DNA from: JAWWPY01 sp033854735
Lineage (GTDB): Bacteria; Actinomycetota; Actinomycetes; Streptosporangiales; Streptosporangiaceae
DNA length: 14,056 nt
NCBI GenBank assembly: GCA_033854735.1
Contig: JAWWPY010000219.1
Location: forward strand, 1-14,056
Direction: 5' to 3'
How positions within the stretch are numbered: the first letter of the stretch is position 1; the number at the start of each line of letters is the position of its first letter. Below are positions 13,571 through 14,056 of the stretch, one piece after another. Under the pieces are notes generated by a model. That model made no database searches. It was not told the DNA's origin and was given only the letters and a program-made list of their open reading frames with translations. Position numbers and translations under genes: made by a program.

Positions 13571-14056
13571 CTACGAAGCCGCGAGAGCGGCGCGGGCTGC
13601 TTCCGAGACCGCGGACCGGTAACTGCCGCCGAACAGGCAGACGTGCACGAGCAGCGGGTGCAGCTGATGCAGCGGCACCCGGGCCCGCCACCCGTCGGCC
13701 AGCGGGGCGATCTCCTGGTAGCAGGCCACGATCCGGTCCAGGTACGGCGCGCCGAACAAGGCCAGCATGGCCAGGTCCGTCTCGCGGTGACCGCCCTGCG
13801 CGGCGGGATCGACCACCCACGCCCGGCCACCCGACCACAGCACGTTCCCTGACCAGCAGTCGCCGTGGATGCGGCTGGGCGGCTCGGCCGGGCCGCCCAG
13901 CTCACCCAGCCGGGCGATGACGGTGTCCACCAGCCGGGTGTCGGCTGGCGTCAGCACCCCGGCGTCCGCAGCGCGCCGCAGGTAGGGCAGCAGCCGCTGG
14001 CTCGCGTACCAGTCAGGCCAGGCGGCGGGCACTCCGGCTGGGCCCGCGTCCCCGGT
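13571..14056 (-). CDS. Fructosamine kinase-family protein (5' truncated)
   Basis: The last 161 residues of an APH-fold protein are visible, and the frame is open to the window edge. Motifs are WPDWYASQRLLPYLRRA, RIHGDCWSGNVLW with the catalytic-type Asp, and VVDPAAQGGHRETDLAML with the metal-binding Asp, all matching the fructosamine/ketosamine-3-kinase family (usually about 260-290 residues). The N-terminal nucleotide-binding part and the start lie beyond 14056; the in-frame GTG at 14032 is internal. Such enzymes phosphorylate protein-bound fructosamines or ribulosamines and so reverse glycation, though bacterial members may use small sugars. It converges on the histidine kinase with the palindrome pair between them. 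Confidence 0.88.
   Translation of the reverse strand, partial: TGDAGPAGVPAAWPDWYASQRLLPYLRRAADAGVLTPADTRLVDTVIARLGELGGPAEPPSRIHGDCWSGNVLWSGGRAWVVDPAAQGGHRETDLAMLALFGAPYLDRIVACYQEIAPLADGWRARVPLHQLHPLLVHVCLFGGSYRSAVSEAARAALAAS

Noticed and set aside
13453..13920. Frames across the 60-bp repeats that look like repeat proteins
   Set aside because: The 60-bp period is a multiple of three, so repeats appear in every frame. No Shine-Dalgarno sequence, and they overlap the fructosamine-kinase-like gene.

Overview
The window looks like chromosomal DNA from a high-GC actinobacterium. GC is high throughout, several starts are GTG, and the gene set is typical of actinomycetes: oligoribonuclease, a CCA-encoding tRNA-His, an LCP cell-wall protein, a PhoP-like response regulator with its kinase, and a MocR regulator. 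No phage, transposase, CRISPR array or plasmid gene was seen. The genus cannot be fixed from the sequence alone.

Layout, left to right. (1) The 3' part of a BadF/N-acetylglucosamine-kinase-like ATPase (+), meeting tail to tail with a 17-nt overlap a TrmH/SpoU RNA methyltransferase (-). (2) Diverging from the latter, a membrane-anchored protein (+) with a substrate-binding-like half and a von Willebrand A half. (3) A 365-bp convergent intergenic region with a hairpin and a tandem array of strong hairpins. (4) A two-gene minus-strand operon: a MocR-type (GntR + aminotransferase) regulator followed by an ACAD10-like phosphotransferase. (5) Diverging from it, a PPOX-family flavin split-barrel protein; the 60-bp gap carries boxes resembling the PdxR motif of Corynebacterium. 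(6) Oligoribonuclease (orn), then tRNA-His(GTG) preceded by a tandem copy of its own 5' end. (7) A coupled pair, a SAM methyltransferase and an LCP cell-wall ligase-like protein, then a 77-residue stand-alone LuxR-type HTH protein. (8) An OmpR/PhoB-class response regulator and histidine kinase operon. (9) A duplicated 45-bp palindrome, then the 3' part of a fructosamine-kinase-like gene (-) that runs off the window.

No complete novel multi-gene system was found. The most interesting material is structural. Three unrelated palindromic repeat families each occur as local tandem copies (periods 66, 102 and 60 bp). One pair is inserted in frame in the interdomain linker of the MocR regulator, where it adds two near-identical 17-residue peptides. 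The tRNA-His 5' duplication and the PdxR-like operator between the MocR and PPOX genes also merit a second look.
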